From Liolophura sinensis (taxonomy: Eukaryota; Mollusca; Polyplacophora; Chitonida; Chitonidae), in NCBI RefSeq assembly GCF_032854445.1, contig NC_088300.1, forward strand, positions 80,455,084 to 80,519,083: DNA of 64,000 nucleotides, given 5' to 3'. The notes below the pieces were generated by a model. It was not told the origin of the DNA. It searched no databases and was given only the letters and a program-made list of their open reading frames with translations. A program made the position numbers and the translations under genes. Positions 61,128 to 64,000 of the stretch are shown piece by piece. The number at the start of each line of letters is the position of its first letter. The stretch's first letter is position 1.

Positions 61128-62331
61128 GTACCAGTACATACTGTGTTATTCTCTGAATCTGCATACAAGTTCTTGCTGTGGGATTCTCTGAGCCTGTACA
61201 CCAGCATAAGCTGTGTGATTATCTGAGTATGCATATCAGTACATGCGGTGTGATTGCCTGAGCCTATATATCAGTACATGCTGTGTGACTGGCTGAGCCT
61301 TTTATATCAGTACATGCTGTGTAATTGGCTGAGCCTATATATCAGTACATGCTGTGTGATTGGCTGAGCCTATATATCAGTACATGCTGTGTGATTGGCT
61401 GAGCCTATATATCAGTACATGCTGTGTGATTGTCTGGGCGTGTATACCAGTATATTCTGTGTGATTGACTGAGCCTGTATACCAGTACATGATGTGTGAT
61501 TGTCTGGGCATGTATACCAGTACATGATGTGTGATTAGATGAGCGTGTATACCAGTACATGATGTGTGATTGACTGAGCCTGTATACCAGTACATGATGT
61601 TCGATTGTCTGGGCGTGTATACCAGTACATGATGTGTGATTGTCTGGGCGTGTATACCAGTACATGATGTGTGATTAGATGAGAGTGTATACCAGTACAT
61701 GATGTGTGATTGACTGAGCCTGTATACCAGTACATGATGTGTGATTGACTGAGCATGTATACCAGTAGATGATGTGTGGTTGGCTGAGTCTGTATACCAG
61801 TTCATGATGTGTGATTGACTGAGCCTGTATACCAGTACATGATGTGTGATTGTCTGGGCGTATATACCAGTTCATGATGTGTGATTGACTGAGCCTGTAT
61901 ACCAGTACATGATGTGTGATTGGCTGAGCCTGTATACCAGTACATGATGTGTGATTGGCTGAGTCTGTATACCAGTACATGATGTGTGGTTGGCTGAGCA
62001 TTTATACCAGTTCATGATGTGTGATTGGCTGAGTCTGTATACCAGTTCATGATGTGTGATTGGATGAGAGTGTATACCAGTACATGATGTGTGATTGACT
62101 GAGCCTGTATACCAGTTCATGATGTGTGATTGGCTGAGTCTGTATACCAGTACATGATGTGTGATAGACTGAGTCTGTATACCAGTTCATGATGTGTGAT
62201 TGGATGAGTCTGTATACTAGTGCATGATGTGTGGTTGGCTGAGTCTGTATACCAGTTCATGATGTGTGATTGGCTGAGTCTGTATACCAGTTCATGATGT
62301 GTGATTGGCTGAGCAGGTATACCAGTACATG
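61128..62331. repeat. 35 bp minisatellite, about 34 copies
   Basis: The unit is GATGTGTGATTGACTGAGCC followed by TGTATACCAGTACAT; spacing is 35 bp (for example 61805 and 61840). Minus-strand frames up to 142 codons across it are artefacts of the repeat. Confidence 0.96.
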
Positions 62332-62787
62332 TCAGTCAGTATGTAGTACTAGGAAGGTGTGAACACTGTCATTCTGTTGCTAGATCCTCTTATCCATTGG
62401 GGGAGTGTTGGGGGGGGGGGGTTGTGGCTACAATCTGGTCTGTTTCCAGAACATGGCCTTGTTAAGCTGATGAGCTCCATATAACACAGACTCACATTTT
62501 AAACAGAAGGCAATCATATATTATATAATATAAAAAACGACAGCCTGGTAAAACCAGTACCAGCATATATACAAGCATCAGTGTGTTACCAGGGCCATAT
62601 CTAGAGCCATTTTAGGTCCTGAAAACATTTGACTCTCAAACTGGTGGACCCCAAACTAGTCAATCTGTATTAACTCTAACAAGTAAATTGAACAAGTATA
62701 TGGTGGTTTACGAACAAACTCCCTTCATTCACAGATTTAGAAGCTCTCAGAAAGCATCATTTGAGTTGTAAAATGTGTTTATGCAGG

Positions 62788-62865
62788 GCAACAATGTCAG
62801 CTGTAAAGTTTAGGATGAGAACCTTCAATGTCAGCTGTAAAGTTTAAGATGAGAACCTTCATTGT
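62788..62865. repeat. 38 bp direct repeat, two copies
   Basis: Two copies of CAATGTCAGCTGTAAAGTTT followed by AGGATGAGAACCTT, differing by one or two bases. Confidence 0.88.
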
Positions 62866-63047
62866 CAGTTGTCAAAATAAAACTGTGTCACATGTATAGA
62901 AATCAATAAGAGAGAAATAAGAGAAAAATTTATTTTCTCAGGGTGACAAATGATTAACATTTACTCTGTCAGTTACAAAAACTGTTCTTCCAAGAGGCCC
63001 TCTGACAGGGTGACAACACAAACATGCATTTACAAGCCAATATTAAG

Positions 63048-63147
63048 AGTACTGGCTGTATGGCTATGTTGTACTGGCTGTGTTGTACTGGCTGTGTTGT
63101 ACTGGCTGTGTGGCTGCGTTTTACTTGCTGTATGTTTGTCTTGTACT
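63048..63147. repeat. 14 bp minisatellite, about 5 copies
   Basis: Tandem GTACTGGCTGTGTT with diverged flanking copies. Confidence 0.88.
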
Positions 63148-64000
63148 GACTGTATGTCTGAGTAGCCTGTGTACTGTATAATGTGCTTGTGTAGATCTGT
63201 GAGACAGGCTGATGGTGTGCCTGACCTCTTACACCAGCCCAGGAAGTAGTGACCTGTAATGATTATCCCGAGTATGTGATGTCACTTCTGTGAGTGAGTG
63301 AGGGAATGGTGGTCCTAGCTGTGGATAATGTCTATACAGGATAACTTACATGTGCACCTCTTAGCCATACAGTTACAGGTCTGTGTTTGGTTGTCAGAAT
63401 TTAAACAGGTAGTTCCCTGTTCTGTAACAGGAGAAAAGGAAAGGGTTTAGGACCATTGAACATATGATTGACTAGATCTGCCGAATAAAACATCTTTAAC
63501 CACCTTGTTTATGCCTATATCATAATCCATGGGATCATGGATTATCCCTTGTGGTAGCTGCTCTATTGTTGTGCAGGGAATACAGGTTTTCTTTTTTTTT
63601 TTTTTAATCCAGAAGCGGTTCATTTTCTTCCTGTGTTGTTAAAGTTTATGACCATCCCAATTTATTGAGGAGTGTCTATTACAAGGATTTATGGACTCTT
63701 TTTATCTGGGAAAAATGTTGTTTATACAGAAATCAGCCTAACGTTGTTAACAATTTAGGACCGTTTTCAGATTATTGATGAGATATTTCTTTGTTCCTAT
63801 CTTATTTCTTCCCTTTCTGTTATCTTGGCAGTTTTTTGACACTGTATGAGCTGACGTAGAATTCATTATCAGTGTTTGAAATCTGGCTGCAGCAAAAACA
63901 AGAGTGTTACATGTGTAAATAACACTTATTACCTATTAAAGGCACTGTACCGTTAATAAATTCTCAGCACAATTGATTGTACGATGGCATGCACAGCCTG

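Noticed and set aside
61377-62120. Several minus-strand frames, Tyr/His/Thr-rich
   Set aside because: The 35 bp array gives staggered open frames; the 35 bp period is not a multiple of three, so no consistent peptide repeat is maintained.

Overview
The window is animal nuclear DNA, most likely from a lophotrochozoan (mollusc or brachiopod type). It is AT-rich, has no bacterial-style gene packing, and its one recognisable coding piece is a short exon between canonical splice sites. It carries several copies of a tRNA-derived SINE with an AAATAAATAAATAA-type tail, a form I associate with molluscan genomes. About 12 kb, roughly a fifth of the window, is minisatellite. Nearly all long open frames are artefacts of these arrays.

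The confident gene content is one plus-strand exon at 19346-19537. It encodes 64 residues of coiled coil closely resembling the first coiled-coil segment of liprin-beta (PPFIBP1/PPFIBP2 family). Four or five other plus-strand segments have exon hallmarks (17739-17834, 23596-23667, 35301-35393, 40388-40467, 47665-47722) and could be joined to it in one continuous reading frame. Their protein identity is not recognised, so they are candidates. If they are real, the whole window is intron-rich interior of one large liprin-beta-like gene. The next conserved liprin-beta coiled-coil exon was not found and is either further downstream or missed.

Layout: 1-3.8 kb is sparse sequence with a dispersed repeat carrying nuclear-receptor-like half-sites. 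3.8-8.2 kb holds three arrays (56, 20 and 19 bp units). 8.6-10.5 kb holds a foldback element and a probable hAT-like non-autonomous transposon. 11.3-12.5 kb is a 44 bp array. 14.4 kb is a SINE. 17.7-23.7 kb holds the liprin-beta exon and neighbours. 24.6 kb is a Tc1-like transposase relic, followed by 45, 18 and 50 bp arrays to 28.5 kb. 31.7-34.9 kb holds a 10 bp array, a 627 bp foldback element and a 103 bp array. 35.3-47.7 kb holds candidate exons, a second foldback element, two SINEs and the 49, 164 and 29 bp arrays. 47.7-56.2 kb is almost featureless. 56.3-62.3 kb holds the 31, 34, 48 and 35 bp arrays, a SINE and long CT and G tracts.

I found no convincing new biochemical system. The most unusual aspects are the diversity of independent minisatellites in one apparent gene, three long foldback elements (two of nearly equal length), and arrays whose units carry G4-forming or back-to-back splice-site-like motifs.
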